Notes: a model not told the origin generated them from the sequence alone. A DNA stretch of 63,314 nt from Thermoleophilia bacterium (GCA_009694305.1 SHVL01000005.1:1-63314), one strand, 5' to 3'; shown: positions 1-11,735, counted from the first letter of the stretch. Numbers and translations: made by a program.

Positions 1-1787
1 CCAAGCTCCGTCGCGAGGGCCTCGGCCTCGTCGAGGTCGTCCGACATCGCTTCGATTCCGTTGGCCCAGATCGACGGGTCGGAGAGGTCGAGGCCGACGA
101 TCCGCGCAAGATCCTCTGGCGTCTTCGAGCCGCCGGCCCGCAGCAGATCGAGGTAGGGAGCGACGATCGCGTCACCATTCCTCTGGTAGGTGCGGAAGAT
201 CGAGAGTGCGAACAGGTAGCCGTACGCGTAGGCGTAGACGTAGCCCGGTGAGTTCGTGAAGTGCGGGACGTAGCTCCACCAGGTCTCGTAGCCGCCGACT
301 CCGACCGAATCTCCGAACAGCTCCACCTGACACTCGAGCCAGAACTCGCCCAGCTGGTCGCTCGAGAGCTCCCCCTGTTCCCGCCGCGCGGTATGCACGA
401 GATTCTCGAAACGGTTCATCGCGATCTGCCTGAACGTCGTCGCGATCGCATCCTCGAGCTGGCCGGTGAGCAGGTCGAGCCGCCTGCGCGGATCGTCCTC
501 CAGGGCAAGCATCCGCTTGAACGTGAGGGCCTCACCAAACACCGATGCCGTCTCGGCGGTCGTCAGCGGCGTCGATGCGTTGAAGTATCCGAGCGGCTGC
601 GCCATCGTGCCGTGCAACGCGTGTCCGAGCTCGTGGGCGAGCGTCAGGATGGAGCGGCGGTCGCCCGTGTAGTTCATGAAGACGTACGGGTGAACGCCGG
701 GAACATTGGTCGCACAGAACGCACCGTGACGCTTGTCGTCCCGTACCGGAGCGTCGATCCAGCCCGCCGAGAAGAACCGCTCGACCTCGGCGCCGGCCTC
801 GTCGGAGAAGTCGGAGTAGGCTCCAACGACGAGCGTTCGCGCGTCCTCCCAGGATGTCTGCGAGGCATCCTCCGCGATGGGCGCGAAGCGGTCGTAGAAC
901 TCGAGCTGGTCGAGACCCAGGAGCTTCGCCTTGAGCCGGTAATAGCGCTGGGGCACGTCGTAGCGTGATGTCGCTGCGTCGATCAGCGCCTGCACCGCTT
1001 CGTCGGTCGTCTCGTTGGAGAGGTTGCGCGAGGTGATCCAGGTCGGGAGGCTCCGAAGCCGGTCGTCGATCGACTTGTCCACGAGCAGCGTGTTGAAGAT
1101 CGACGTCCGGGTGCGCAGGCCGGGCTCGAGCGCGACCGTGACGGCTTCGGCGACACCACGGCGCACGTCGCGGTCGGTCGCGTAGAGCTTCGCCAGCGCC
1201 GTCTCGAGCGACACCGGCTCGGCGTCTCCGAGGTCGATCCGCATCGCTCCGAGCACCTCCTCGTACAGCCGCTGCCAGGCCGAGGCTCCGGAGACGGCCT
1301 TCTCCGTGAGGATCTTCTCCTCCGGCTCCGTCAACACGTACGGGCGGAACACGCGCTGGGCGAAGAGCCAGTGGCGCCAGTGGTCGAGTGCAGGATCGGC
1401 CAGGAGCTCGTCGGCCGGACCGTCCTCGACCTCGGCCCATTCGAGCCCGAAGAAGAGGAGCTGCGTCTCGAGGCCAGCGGCTTTCTCGTCGAGCTTCGCC
1501 CGGAGCGCGCCGCGCACGGGATCGACCATGTCGGTAGAGAAGCGCAGATGTGCGTAGTAGAGGGCACGGGTCGCGATCGCTTCGATCCGCTCGCGCTCGT
1601 CGATCGCGGCGGCGAGATCGGCAGCCGAGAGGGATGCAACCCTGCCGTAGTAGCGATCGTGGAAAGCGGTTGCCGCCGCTTCCGCCTCGGCGAAGTCGGT
1701 CTCGATGCGCGGGTCGGCACCGGAGGCGTAGAGATCGGAGAGATCCCAGGCAACCTCTTCCGCACCTGTCTGCTCGATAGCTGTCAT
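1..1787 (-). CDS. pepF: M3-family oligoendopeptidase F-like peptidase, 3' end cut by the window edge
   Basis: Zinc metallopeptidase of family M3 that cleaves short peptides in the cytoplasm. The frame reads without a stop from an ATG at 1787 to the left edge, so about 595 residues are visible and the C-terminus is missing. The zinc motif HELGH, in the context LAHELGHALHG, lies at residue 385 (bases 621-635). Farther on, at about residue 480, comes the GGYETWWSYVPHF stretch typical of oligoendopeptidases. It follows the DUF255 gene by only 19 bases on the same strand, so the two are probably co-transcribed. The family assignment is firm; the substrate is not known. The exact subfamily (PepF versus a thermostable carboxypeptidase-like M3) cannot be settled from the visible part. 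Confidence 0.93.
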   Translation of the reverse strand, partial: MTAIEQTGAEEVAWDLSDLYASGADPRIETDFAEAEAAATAFHDRYYGRVASLSAADLAAAIDERERIEAIATRALYYAHLRFSTDMVDPVRGALRAKLDEKAAGLETQLLFFGLEWAEVEDGPADELLADPALDHWRHWLFAQRVFRPYVLTEPEEKILTEKAVSGASAWQRLYEEVLGAMRIDLGDAEPVSLETALAKLYATDRDVRRGVAEAVTVALEPGLRTRTSIFNTLLVDKSIDDRLRSLPTWITSRNLSNETTDEAVQALIDAATSRYDVPQRYYRLKAKLLGLDQLEFYDRFAPIAEDASQTSWEDARTLVVGAYSDFSDEAGAEVERFFSAGWIDAPVRDDKRHGAFCATNVPGVHPYVFMNYTGDRRSILTLAHELGHALHGTMAQPLGYFNASTPLTTAETASVFGEALTFKRMLALEDDPRRRLDLLTGQLEDAIATTFRQIAMNRFENLVHTARREQGELSSDQLGEFWLECQVELFGDSVGVGGYETWWSYVPHFTNSPGYVYAYAYGYLFALSIFRTYQRNGDAIVAPYLDLLRAGGSKTPEDLARIVGLDLSDPSIWANGIEAMSDDLDEAEALATEL

Positions 1788-1806
1788 ACGGCGTATTCTA
1801 GATGAT

Positions 1807-3708
<1,902 letters not shown>

Positions 3709-3744
3709 GCGATCCCGGCCGTCATCGGCGAGCCGCACCGCGGT

Positions 3745-4392
3745 TCAGGGTGTCTCATCGTCGTCGCCGTCGGATGCAGGAAGCGGCACCGTCGTGACGG
3801 GTTCGCGGCGCTGCCGCCGGTGCCTGATCCACTCGACGGTGAACGCCACACCGAATGCGATCCCGAGGCCGATGACCACGCCCTTCCACGGCTGCTCCTC
3901 GAACTGCTTGCCACCGAGGTAGCCGAGCATCGTCGCGTAGGTTGCCCACAGCCCACCTGCCACGATGTCGTAGCGCAGGAAGCGGTGCCAGGGGAGGCCG
4001 CGCGTGTAGCCCGCGGTGAACGTGACGGCAGTGCGGCCAAACGGAATGAACCGGGCAATGATGATGATGTAGCTCCCGCGCTCCTCGAGTTGCACCTCGG
4101 CCCAGTCGAAGCCGCGGTGGGCCTTCTCGTTCCGGAAGAGCCGCCTCACCGTGTGCTCCCCGGCGAACTTGCCGATCCCGTACGAGACGTTGTCACCCAC
4201 GACCGCACCCGCCCAGGCGGCGAGGATCACGAGGAGGAGGCTGAGATCGCCGGCACCGGCGAGGGTTCCCGCGACGATCACCATCGTCTCGCTCGGGACG
4301 ATCGGAAGGAAGGCGTCGATCACTGCAACGCCGAAGATCGCCACGTAACTCCAGTTCGAGCCCGAGACCCAGTCAACCATCATCTGGAACAC
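3745..4392 (-). CDS. DedA/SNARE-associated family membrane protein
   Basis: A 215-residue polytopic membrane protein of the DedA superfamily, whose members are linked to membrane homeostasis and lipid-carrier flipping. The family motif is visible as FIPFGRTAVTFTAG around residues 140-155, with the acidic-bearing segment DAFLPIVPSETMV near residue 25 and the basic IARFIP signature. I chose the GTG at 4392 because GAGG lies eight bases before it; the double ATG at 4383/4380 would leave the same signal too far away. The C-terminus is charged (RHRRQRRE, then DGDDDE). It is divergent from the CoA-transferase gene with only 30 bases between starts, so the two promoters must overlap. Confidence 0.9.
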   Translation of the reverse strand: MFQMMVDWVSGSNWSYVAIFGVAVIDAFLPIVPSETMVIVAGTLAGAGDLSLLLVILAAWAGAVVGDNVSYGIGKFAGEHTVRRLFRNEKAHRGFDWAEVQLEERGSYIIIIARFIPFGRTAVTFTAGYTRGLPWHRFLRYDIVAGGLWATYATMLGYLGGKQFEEQPWKGVVIGLGIAFGVAFTVEWIRHRRQRREPVTTVPLPASDGDDDETP

Positions 4393-4422
4393 GACTGCAT
4401 CCTCGCAGACAGGCGAACAGCC

Positions 4423-5631
4423 ATGATGGAGGAGATGGCCTCCGCGCCCCTCGCCACCACACGCGTGCTCGACGTGACGACATCGATCGCCGGGCCCTAC
4501 TGCGCCCAGATTCTCTCGGCGCTCGGAGCCGACGTGATCAAGGTCGAACGACCCGACACCGGCGACGACGGGCGCGCCTGGGGGCCACCCTTCTGGAACG
4601 GGGAGGGAACGATGTTTCTCTCCGCGAACGCAGGCAAGCGCTCGCTGGCGCTGTCGCTCCGGGACCCTCGCGGCCGCGAGGCGCTGCTGCGGCTCACCGA
4701 CGGCGCCGACGTGTTCCTCCAGAGCCTCCGTCCCGGCCTCGCCGACGAGCTCGGCCTCGGCCCGGATGCGCTGCGCGAGCGCAACCCCCGGCTCGTCTAC
4801 TGCTCGGTCGGCGCCTACGGCCACGTCGGGCCGCTGAAGGACGAGCCCGGCTACGACGCACTCATGCAGGCGGCCGGCGGGCTGATCTCGATGACCGGTG
4901 AGCCCGGCCGGCCAGGCGTGCGGGTCGGCGCGTCCATCGTGGATCAGGGCACCGGCACCTGGGCGGCGCTCGGGATTCTCGCCGCGCTCCTCGAGCGCGA
5001 CAGAAGCGGTGAGGGCTCGGTGGTTGACGTCTCGCTGTACGAGACAACCCTCGGCTACATCGGCTACCACCTCGCCGGCTACCTGGCAGACGGCACGGTG
5101 CCACACGGCGAGGGAACGCGGTTCCCGATGGTGGCGCCGTACCAGATCTTTCCAACCAGAGACGGCACGCTCATGATCTCGGGCGGCAACGATCGGCTCT
5201 TTGCCGCGATCTGCTCGGTCGTGGGGCTGCCTGCGCTGGTGGACGATCCCCGCTTCCGGTCGAACCCCGACCGGGTCGTGAACCGTGACGAGCTGTGCGC
5301 GATCCTCGAGCAACCATTCCGCGAGCGCGATTCAGCGGACTGGCAGGCGCGACTGTCGGAGGCAGGCGTTCCGGCGGCTCCGGTAGCCGACGTCGCAGAC
5401 ATCGTCCGTGCCCCTCAGACCGAGGCGCTCGGGATCCTGCAGCCCCTCCCCCACCCGTCGATCCCCGACCTGAAGCTCGCCGCCCTTCCCCTCTCGTTCG
5501 ACGGCGAACGGGCACTTCACCGTTTTGCCCCGCCCGCCATCGGGGAACACACCGCCGAGATCCTCCGTGAGGCCGGCTACGACACCGAAGAGATCGCGGC
5601 GCTTGCCGCAGAAGGAGTTATCGGAGCATGA
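4423..5631 (+). CDS. Class III (CaiB/BaiF) CoA-transferase
   Basis: A 402-residue family III CoA-transferase, which moves CoA between acyl groups through an aspartyl-CoA thioester. The N-terminal TRVLDVTTSIAGPYCAQIL and the segment EPGYDALMQAAGG carry the family signature. D145 in the GYDALMQA stretch is the likely catalytic aspartate. The acyl substrate cannot be read from sequence. Starts at 4423, 4426 and 4435 are all in frame; the GGAGGAG before 4435 abuts that ATG too closely to serve it well, so the first ATG is preferred. Its stop overlaps the start of the malic enzyme gene (ATGA), which implies translational coupling and perhaps a shared role in organic-acid metabolism. Confidence 0.9.
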   Translation: MMEEMASAPLATTRVLDVTTSIAGPYCAQILSALGADVIKVERPDTGDDGRAWGPPFWNGEGTMFLSANAGKRSLALSLRDPRGREALLRLTDGADVFLQSLRPGLADELGLGPDALRERNPRLVYCSVGAYGHVGPLKDEPGYDALMQAAGGLISMTGEPGRPGVRVGASIVDQGTGTWAALGILAALLERDRSGEGSVVDVSLYETTLGYIGYHLAGYLADGTVPHGEGTRFPMVAPYQIFPTRDGTLMISGGNDRLFAAICSVVGLPALVDDPRFRSNPDRVVNRDELCAILEQPFRERDSADWQARLSEAGVPAAPVADVADIVRAPQTEALGILQPLPHPSIPDLKLAALPLSFDGERALHRFAPPAIGEHTAEILREAGYDTEEIAALAAEGVIGA

Positions 5632-7040
5632 GTCATCTGTCCGCATCGTTCAGCGCCACGATCCGCGTCAGGCTGTCGGACGCGCCAGGATCGTTCGCAC
5701 GCCTCGCCCAGGCGATCGGGGACGCGGGCGGCTCGTTCGGCGCCATCGACCTCGTGCGCGTGGAAAAGGACACCAAGGTTCGCGATGTCACTGTCGAGGC
5801 ATCGGACGCCGACCACCTCGCGCGCATCGTCGAGAGCGTCCGCGAGACCGAAGGTGTCGAGGTCGAGCGTGTCTCCGACCGCACGTTCCTGATGCACCTC
5901 GGCGGCAAGATCGAGATGCGCTCGAAGATCCCCGTCAAGACGCGCGACGACCTCTCGATGGCCTACACCCCGGGCGTCGCCCGGATCTGCATGGCGATCG
6001 CGGACGACCGCGACGCGGCCTGGAACCTGACCATCAAGCAGAACACCGTCGCGGTCGTCTCCGACGGCACGGCCGTCCTCGGGCTCGGTGACATCGGGCC
6101 GGAGGCGGCGATGCCGGTGATGGAGGGAAAGGCACTGCTGTTCAAGGAGTTCGGCGGCGTTGACGCCTGGCCGCTCTGTCTCGACACGAAGGATCCCGAC
6201 GAGATCGTCGCGATCGTGAAGGCCATCGCACCCGGCTTCGGCGGCATCAACCTCGAGGACATCTCGTCGCCACGCTGCTTCGAGATCGAGCAGCGGCTCC
6301 GCGCGGAGCTCGACATACCGGTCTTCCACGACGACCAGCACGGCACCGCGATCGTCGTGCTCGCGGCACTCCTGAACGCCCTCCGCATCGTTGACAAGAA
6401 GATCGAAGACGTGAAGGTCGTGACGACGGGTGTCGGTGCGGCAGGCGTGGCGGTGACGGACATCCTGCTCAACGCCGGTGCGCGCACCATGATCGGCTGC
6501 GACCAGAGAGGCGCCATCTACGAGGGGCGCGAGGGGCTGAACCCGATCAAGCAGGCCTACGCGGAGCGAACGAATCCCGATCGGATCATGGGGTCGGCGG
6601 ACGAGGTGCTCGCGGGTGCCGACGTGTATCTCGGGCTGTCGTTGCCGGGCGCGGTCTCACGTGCCGGAATCGAGCGGATGGCCGACAACGCAATCGTCTT
6701 CGCGATGGCGAACCCGACGCCGGAGATCGCGCCGGAGGACCTGCCACCCGGGAAGGTCGCCGTCGTCGCGACGGGCCGCTCCGACTACCCGAACCAGATC
6801 AATAACGTGCTTGCGTTCCCCGGTGTCTTCCGGGGAGCGCTCGACGTCCGGGCGAGCACGATCACAGAGGGCATGAAGGTCGCCGCAGGCCACGCAATCG
6901 CGTCGGTGATCTCCGCCGACGAACTGGGGCCCGAGTACGTGGTTCCGAGCGTGTTCAACCGCGAGGTCGCGAAAGCGGTCGCGGCGGCCGTCGCCGGGGC
7001 CGCCGAACGCGACGGCGTGGCGCGGCGCTCGCGCCACTGA
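5628..7040 (+). CDS. NAD(P)-dependent malic enzyme with N-terminal ACT domain
   Basis: A 470-residue malic enzyme that decarboxylates malate to pyruvate. Residues about 10-83 form an ACT-type small-molecule-binding domain ([20 protein letters not shown]), a common N-terminal extension in Gram-positive and actinobacterial enzymes that suggests allosteric control. The catalytic part starts near residue 95. It shows [10 protein letters not shown] (113-), the lysine segment [20 protein letters not shown], the metal-binding [12 protein letters not shown] and the dinucleotide fold [13 protein letters not shown]. It is translationally coupled to the CoA-transferase upstream. The cofactor preference (NAD or NADP) is not resolved. 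Confidence 0.95.
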   Translation: MSHLSASFSATIRVRLSDAPGSFARLAQAIGDAGGSFGAIDLVRVEKDTKVRDVTVEASDADHLARIVESVRETEGVEVERVSDRTFLMHLGGKIEMRSKIPVKTRDDLSMAYTPGVARICMAIADDRDAAWNLTIKQNTVAVVSDGTAVLGLGDIGPEAAMPVMEGKALLFKEFGGVDAWPLCLDTKDPDEIVAIVKAIAPGFGGINLEDISSPRCFEIEQRLRAELDIPVFHDDQHGTAIVVLAALLNALRIVDKKIEDVKVVTTGVGAAGVAVTDILLNAGARTMIGCDQRGAIYEGREGLNPIKQAYAERTNPDRIMGSADEVLAGADVYLGLSLPGAVSRAGIERMADNAIVFAMANPTPEIAPEDLPPGKVAVVATGRSDYPNQINNVLAFPGVFRGALDVRASTITEGMKVAAGHAIASVISADELGPEYVVPSVFNREVAKAVAAAVAGAAERDGVARRSRH

Positions 7041-7044
7041 GCCC

Positions 7045-7098
7045 TCGCGACACGACGGGCGGGACACGACGGGCGGGACATGTCCCTACGGGGCGACC
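7045..7098. repeat. Intergenic GC-rich repeat with GGGACATGTCCC palindrome
   Basis: Two copies of a GACACGACGGGCGG-type unit run into a perfect 12-bp palindrome GGGACATGTCCC at 7075-7086, followed by CTACGGGGCG. The same core recurs at 13741-13752, and a degenerate version is at 31798-31825. This looks like a dispersed REP-like intergenic repeat rather than a gene-specific site. Confidence 0.6.
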
Positions 7099-7169
7099 AT
7101 GGGATCCACGAACGCGCGATCAGACCACCACGACGCCGGCAGAAGGAAATATGACGTCTGCGACGAAAT

Positions 7170-7802
7170 ATGGAGGTAGAACCCAGTTCATCGCTGCGTA
7201 CGAAGCCCGGGAAAGTGACCACTTTAGTGGAACCGCATACTGAACCTGTCCCGAGGGGAAAGACCAACAAGAACCTCGTCCGTGTTCTCGCCGTGATCGT
7301 TCTTACGGTCGCCGTAATCGTCATTGCGTGGCTTCTACTTGGCCGTTCGGATAACGACTCCGCGGTGCCGGTTACCACGGCGACACCCGTCGCGCCCGAG
7401 ATCATCTCGGCCGACGCTCTCTCGGCAAGCGCCGCGGACACAGGCCACGTTGTCGACTGGGCGGGACCGATCGTGGACACAAAACTCGAGTTCAGCCAGA
7501 CGGCCGACGGCCGCGTCTACGTTCGCTACCTGCCAGCTGGCGTCAAGGCGGGAGACCCGAGCACTGATTTCCTGGTCGTCGCCACGTACCCGTTCGCGGG
7601 CGCCTACAACGTCCTGAAGAAGGTGGCAAACGGCGAGGAGGTGAAGATTCTGGACGGTGGGATCGCCGCAGTGTCCAGCGGGCAAGCCCAGAGCGTCCAC
7701 TTTGCGTTCCCGGGAACTGCCTACCAGGGCGAGGTCTACGACCCCTCGGCCAAAAGGGCCTTCGAGGTGGCAACCTCGGGGGCAATCCAGCCCGTCCCGT
7801 GA
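7170..7802 (+). CDS. Membrane-anchored hypothetical protein
   Basis: A 210-residue protein of unknown function. A basic, proline-containing N-terminus of about 35 residues is followed by one strong hydrophobic segment (VLAVIVLTVAVIVIAWLLL, about 38-57). A Ser/Thr/Val-rich linker and an extracytoplasmic domain of about 140 residues follow, with no cysteines or recognised catalytic motif. The layout predicts a type II anchored protein with the C-terminal domain outside. No good ribosome binding site precedes the ATG at 7170. An ATG at 7151 is out of frame. It sits between the malic enzyme and the glycan cluster and gives no clear functional link to either. Confidence 0.7.
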   Translation: MEVEPSSSLRTKPGKVTTLVEPHTEPVPRGKTNKNLVRVLAVIVLTVAVIVIAWLLLGRSDNDSAVPVTTATPVAPEIISADALSASAADTGHVVDWAGPIVDTKLEFSQTADGRVYVRYLPAGVKAGDPSTDFLVVATYPFAGAYNVLKKVANGEEVKILDGGIAAVSSGQAQSVHFAFPGTAYQGEVYDPSAKRAFEVATSGAIQPVP

Positions 7803-7978
7803 CGACTCGACTATCACGGTCGGCTCGACATGTGCACCGTCGTACTTTCCCTCGCCCTGCCGAAACAGCCAGAAGATGAGCCACGAGCCCCATCGGATCA
7901 TTCCGGGGCATCGGTGAGAAACCCATATGCAGCATGCATGACCCCCATGCACGGACATCGAGGATGACGGAGGAACAG

Positions 7979-8761
7979 GTGAGAGCGAACGATGTCCGCA
8001 GGATCGTCCTCGAGCAGTCGAAGCGGGCAGGGGTCGGTCACATCGGGTCAGCGCTGTCGGTCGCGGACATCGTTGCGGCTCTCTACGGGGGCATCCTGCA
8101 GATCGACGACCCGGACGATCCCGACCGCGACCGCTTCGTCCTCTCGAAGGGCCATGCGAGCCTCGCTCTGTACGCGGCGCTGCACCTCCGCGGGTGGCTG
8201 AGCGAGGATGAGCTCTCGACGTATAACGCGGACGGGACGCTGCTGGGGACGCATCCGGAGGCCGTGCTTCGCGGGGTTGACTTCTCTACCGGCTCGCTCG
8301 GCCACGGGCTCTCGCTGGGGGCAGGATCGGCGCTCGCGGCCCGCCTCCAGTCCTCGACGCGACGGGTGTTTTGCCTTCTCAGCGATGCCGAGTGCAACGA
8401 GGGATCGGTGTGGGAGGCGGTCATGTTCGCTGCGCATCACGACCTCTCGGCACTCGTCGCGATCGTCGATCTGAACGGCCAGCAAGCGCTCGGGTACTCC
8501 CGCGACGTGCTCGATCTCTCCCCGTTGGAGGCCCGCTGGCGCGCGTTCGGCTGGGACGTCCACGAGGTGGACGGGCACTCCCCGGAAGAGATCTCCCGCG
8601 TGGTCGCAGGTCTCGACACGCGTGCCGGCCCACCACATGTCCTGATTTCCTCGACCACCTTCGGCAAGTCTGTGTCGTATATGGAGGGCCGGATCGAGTG
8701 GCACTACTGGCCGATGAACGACGAGCAATACGCCACCGCGATCGACGAGGTGGGTGGTTGA
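7979..8761 (+). CDS. Transketolase, N-terminal (TPP-binding) subunit
   Basis: About 260 residues, equal to the N-terminal half of transketolase, which binds thiamine diphosphate. Visible landmarks are SKGHASLALYAALH near residue 57, the substrate/TPP loop GSLGHGLSLGAG (105-116) and the diphosphate-binding segment SDAECNEGSVWEA (135-147), ending with N166. The usual GDGELQEG is changed to SDAECNEG, which is typical of split transketolases in sugar-modification clusters. The GTG at 7979 is preferred because GGAGG lies five bases upstream; ATGs at 7964 and 7934 lack this spacing. It is followed with a TTGA overlap by the C-terminal subunit. Confidence 0.92.
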   Translation: MRANDVRRIVLEQSKRAGVGHIGSALSVADIVAALYGGILQIDDPDDPDRDRFVLSKGHASLALYAALHLRGWLSEDELSTYNADGTLLGTHPEAVLRGVDFSTGSLGHGLSLGAGSALAARLQSSTRRVFCLLSDAECNEGSVWEAVMFAAHHDLSALVAIVDLNGQQALGYSRDVLDLSPLEARWRAFGWDVHEVDGHSPEEISRVVAGLDTRAGPPHVLISSTTFGKSVSYMEGRIEWHYWPMNDEQYATAIDEVGG

Positions 8762-9705
8762 GAGCGACATTCATCCGCACGCTTGTCGAATTGGCCGACG
8801 ACGACCCTCGCATCATGCTGCTGACGGGAGATCTCGGCTTCACGGTGGTGGAGTCGTTCGCCGAACGCTTCCCGGACCGGTTCTTCAACGTCGGCGTTGC
8901 CGAGCAGAACATGGTCGGCGTCGCGACGGGCCTCGCAGAGGCGGGCTTCGTTCCGTTCGTCTACTCGATCGCGACGTTCGCGACACTCCGGCCCTACGAG
9001 TTCATCCGTAACGGGCCCGTGCTCCATCGGCTGCCGGTGCGGATCGTCGGTGTCGGGGGCGGCCTCGATTACGGATCAAACGGTGTGACCCATCATGCTC
9101 TAGAGGACATCGCGGTGATGCGGGTACAGCCGGGCCTGACGGTTGTCGCGCCGGCCGACTTCGAGCAGGCTCGATCCGCATTGCGCGCGACGAACGCCCT
9201 TACCGGCCCTGTCTATTTCCGGCTGGGCAAGAACGAGTCGAATACGATCGCGGGCCTCGACGGCCGCTTCTCGCTGGGGCGCGCCGAGCAGATCGGGTCA
9301 GGGGCGGACGTCGCAATCGTCGCGACCGGCTCCATCACACTCGAAGCTGCGCGTGCCGTCGCCGCCCTCGTCGATCGTGGCGTCGATGCGAGCCTCGTCG
9401 TCGTCGCCTGTCTGAGCCCTGCTCCGATCGACGATCTCGTTGCCGCGTTGGGATCGGCGCGAGTGGCGATCACGGTGGAGGCGCACTACGCGTCGGGCGG
9501 ACTCGGCTCTCTCGTCTGCGAGATCGTCGCCGAACACTCGCTCGGGTGCCACATCGTGCGGCGTGCGGTCGGAGACGGACACCACGGCATCTCGGGTAGC
9601 GAGCGCTACCTCAACGGTCTGCACGGCCTGTCGTCCGAGTCGGTCGTCGCCACTGCGCTCGAGGCGCTCGACCGAGTCGCGACCGCCCGCCAGGAGCGTG
9701 CGTAG
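8758..9705 (+). CDS. Transketolase, C-terminal (pyrimidine/C-terminal domain) subunit
   Basis: A 315-residue partner subunit carrying the pyrimidine-binding and C-terminal domains of transketolase. The signature FNVGVAEQNMVGVATGLAEAG, with the catalytic glutamate in VAEQ, lies near residue 45, and GSNGVTHHALED near residue 110. The start is a TTG at 8758 whose last two bases are shared with the preceding gene's TGA stop; GAGG lies seven bases before it. The two subunits should form one active enzyme that transfers two-carbon units. Being next to glycosyltransferase, epimerase and methyltransferase genes, they more likely make a branched or unusual sugar than serve the pentose phosphate pathway. 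Confidence 0.92.
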   Translation: MRATFIRTLVELADDDPRIMLLTGDLGFTVVESFAERFPDRFFNVGVAEQNMVGVATGLAEAGFVPFVYSIATFATLRPYEFIRNGPVLHRLPVRIVGVGGGLDYGSNGVTHHALEDIAVMRVQPGLTVVAPADFEQARSALRATNALTGPVYFRLGKNESNTIAGLDGRFSLGRAEQIGSGADVAIVATGSITLEAARAVAALVDRGVDASLVVVACLSPAPIDDLVAALGSARVAITVEAHYASGGLGSLVCEIVAEHSLGCHIVRRAVGDGHHGISGSERYLNGLHGLSSESVVATALEALDRVATARQERA

Positions 9706-9708
9706 CGC

Positions 9709-10773
9709 ATGCGAGCGGATACCGCCCGACCACCCAGGCTCAGCGCAGTCATCGCCTGCTACCGCGACAGCCCGGCGATCCCGGACATGCACGAGCGCCT
9801 GACGCAGACATTCGTCTCGCTCGGGGTCGACTACGAGATCATCTTCGTGAACGATGCGAGCCCGGACGACGCGCGCGAGGTTCTCGAAGAGCTCACGAGC
9901 CGTGACACCCATGTCGTCGCGATCCACCACACACGCAACTTCGGCTCACAGGGCGCGTTCACGAGCGGCATGCGGGTGGCGACGGGCGACGCGGTGATCC
10001 TGCTCGACGGCGACCTGCAAGACCCACCGGAGCTGATCGCCGAGTTCTACCCCAAGTGGCGCGAGGGCTGGGATGTTGTCTACGGGATCCGGCAGCAGCG
10101 GATAGCCACGCGGATGATGCAGGTGGCATACAAGGCCTTCTACCGCGTCTTCAGAGCGACATCGTATGTCCCGATCCCGCTCGACGCAGGCGACTTCTCG
10201 CTGATCGACCGCCGCGTCGTGGACGCTCTCAACAGCCTGCCGGAGTCTGGCAGGTTCATGCGGGGACTGCGAGCGTGGGTCGGGTTCAGACAGACCGGCG
10301 TGCCGTACGTGCGGCCCGAGCGACCGTACGGCACCTCGACGAACTCCCTGATCCGGAACCTCGCCTGGGCCCGGCGCGGAGTGCTGTCGTTCTCGTACGC
10401 GCCGCTCGACCTGATCGTGTGGCTCGCGTTCTTCACCGTCGGCCTGGCGGTCATCGCGATCATCGTGCTGGTCTCCCTCAGGATTATCGAGCCTTCGTTG
10501 GCGCCCAAGGGCTTTGCATCCCTGTTCGTCATCATCCTCTTCGTCGGCGGCATCCAGTTGCTCTGCCTTGCGATCATCGGCTCCTACGTCGCGCACATCT
10601 ACGAGGAGGTGAAGCACCGGCCGGCGTTCATCGTCGAGAGCATCACGAACCCACCCGCCGCGAACGTCTCGGCCATCGACCCCGAAGTGCAGCGTTGCCT
10701 CGAGGATCTCGCCGTCGCGGTCGCCCGCCACGGGCGTGGCGACGTGAGCATTCCCGGGGCACACGGAGCCTGA
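9709..10773 (+). CDS. GT2 glycosyltransferase with two C-terminal membrane helices (DPM1/ArnC-like)
   Basis: A 354-residue family 2 glycosyltransferase that probably moves a sugar from a nucleotide donor to a polyprenyl phosphate at the inner membrane face. Residues near 10-120 form the GT-A fold with VIACYRD, FVNDASPDD and the metal-binding DGDLQDPPE. Two long hydrophobic helices follow near residues 235-260 and 272-298, as in the ArnC/GtrB/DPM1 group. It starts three bases after the transketolase stop and ends two bases before the epimerase start, so it is part of one operon. Confidence 0.9.
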   Translation: MRADTARPPRLSAVIACYRDSPAIPDMHERLTQTFVSLGVDYEIIFVNDASPDDAREVLEELTSRDTHVVAIHHTRNFGSQGAFTSGMRVATGDAVILLDGDLQDPPELIAEFYPKWREGWDVVYGIRQQRIATRMMQVAYKAFYRVFRATSYVPIPLDAGDFSLIDRRVVDALNSLPESGRFMRGLRAWVGFRQTGVPYVRPERPYGTSTNSLIRNLAWARRGVLSFSYAPLDLIVWLAFFTVGLAVIAIIVLVSLRIIEPSLAPKGFASLFVIILFVGGIQLLCLAIIGSYVAHIYEEVKHRPAFIVESITNPPAANVSAIDPEVQRCLEDLAVAVARHGRGDVSIPGAHGA

Positions 10774-10775
10774 AG

Positions 10776-11735
10776 ATGGAGCACGCGATCGTCACGGGTG
10801 CAGCCGGGTTCATCGGCGCGAACATCGTAAGGCGTCTCCTCGAGGACGGCGTAGAGCCGCACCTGTTCATCGCACCGGGATCCGCACGCTGGCGCCTGGC
10901 AGAACTCGAGGACCACGCCCCTATCGTTGAGGTAGACGTCGCCGACCACGATGGAGTTGCGACCGCGGTCGCGAAAGCCAGAGCCGACCGGGTCTACCAT
11001 CTCGCCGCCCACGGCGGCTACTCCTGGCAGACCGACCACCAGGCGATCCTGCGCGCGAACATTCTCGGAACATCGAACATGCTCGAAGCAAGCCTGGCCC
11101 AGGGCTTCGAGGTGTTCGTGAATACCGGTTCGAGCTCGGAGTACGGCCTCAAAGATCACGCACCGACCGAGGACGAGGTCGTCAACCCGAACAGCACCTA
11201 CGCCGTCGCCAAGGTTGCGGCGACAATGCTGTGCCGCCAGGTGGCCGTGAGGAGCGGCGCGAACGTCTGCACACTTCGCCTCTACTCGACCTACGGGCCG
11301 TGGGAGGAGCCGAGACGACTGGTGCCGGCACTCGCCGTCGAGGGCCTGCGCGGCAGGCTACCGCCACTCGTCGACTCGACGATCGCCCGTGACTTCGTCT
11401 GGGTCGGAGATGTCGTCGATGCATACCTGGCCGCCGGGCACGCAACCCACGACGAGCCGGGAGCGATCTACAACGTCGGCACGGGTGTGCAGACGACCAT
11501 CGCGGAGGCAGTCGAGGTGACGCGAGATGTACTCGCAGTCGAGGCCCGCCCCCAGTGGGGATCGATGCCTGCCCGCGCCTGGGACACGAGCCGCTGGATC
11601 GCCGACAGCTCGAAGATCCGCGACCGCCTCGGCTGGCAGGCGACGCTTGACTTCAGAGCGGGGCTGGCCGCATACGCCCATTGGCTGCGAGAGCGCCCTG
11701 AAGTGTTGTCCTACTACGAGGCCCAACGTGCCTAG
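10776..11735 (+). CDS. NAD-dependent sugar epimerase/dehydratase (extended SDR)
   Basis: A 319-residue extended short-chain dehydrogenase acting on a nucleotide sugar. The Rossmann motif GAAGFIG is at residues 8-14. The Ser segment NTGSSSEYG is near 116-124, and the catalytic Y142-x-x-x-K146 lies in STYAVAK. The C-terminal substrate region GPWEEPRRLVPAL is also typical. It lies directly between the GT2 transferase and two methyltransferases, which points to synthesis of a modified sugar for a surface polysaccharide or lipid carrier. Whether it epimerises or dehydrates cannot be decided here. Confidence 0.92.
   Translation: MEHAIVTGAAGFIGANIVRRLLEDGVEPHLFIAPGSARWRLAELEDHAPIVEVDVADHDGVATAVAKARADRVYHLAAHGGYSWQTDHQAILRANILGTSNMLEASLAQGFEVFVNTGSSSEYGLKDHAPTEDEVVNPNSTYAVAKVAATMLCRQVAVRSGANVCTLRLYSTYGPWEEPRRLVPALAVEGLRGRLPPLVDSTIARDFVWVGDVVDAYLAAGHATHDEPGAIYNVGTGVQTTIAEAVEVTRDVLAVEARPQWGSMPARAWDTSRWIADSSKIRDRLGWQATLDFRAGLAAYAHWLRERPEVLSYYEAQRA

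Noticed and set aside
4393-5313. Minus-strand extension of the DedA frame
   Set aside because: It runs antisense through the CoA-transferase gene and has no family-like sequence; DedA proteins start near 4392.
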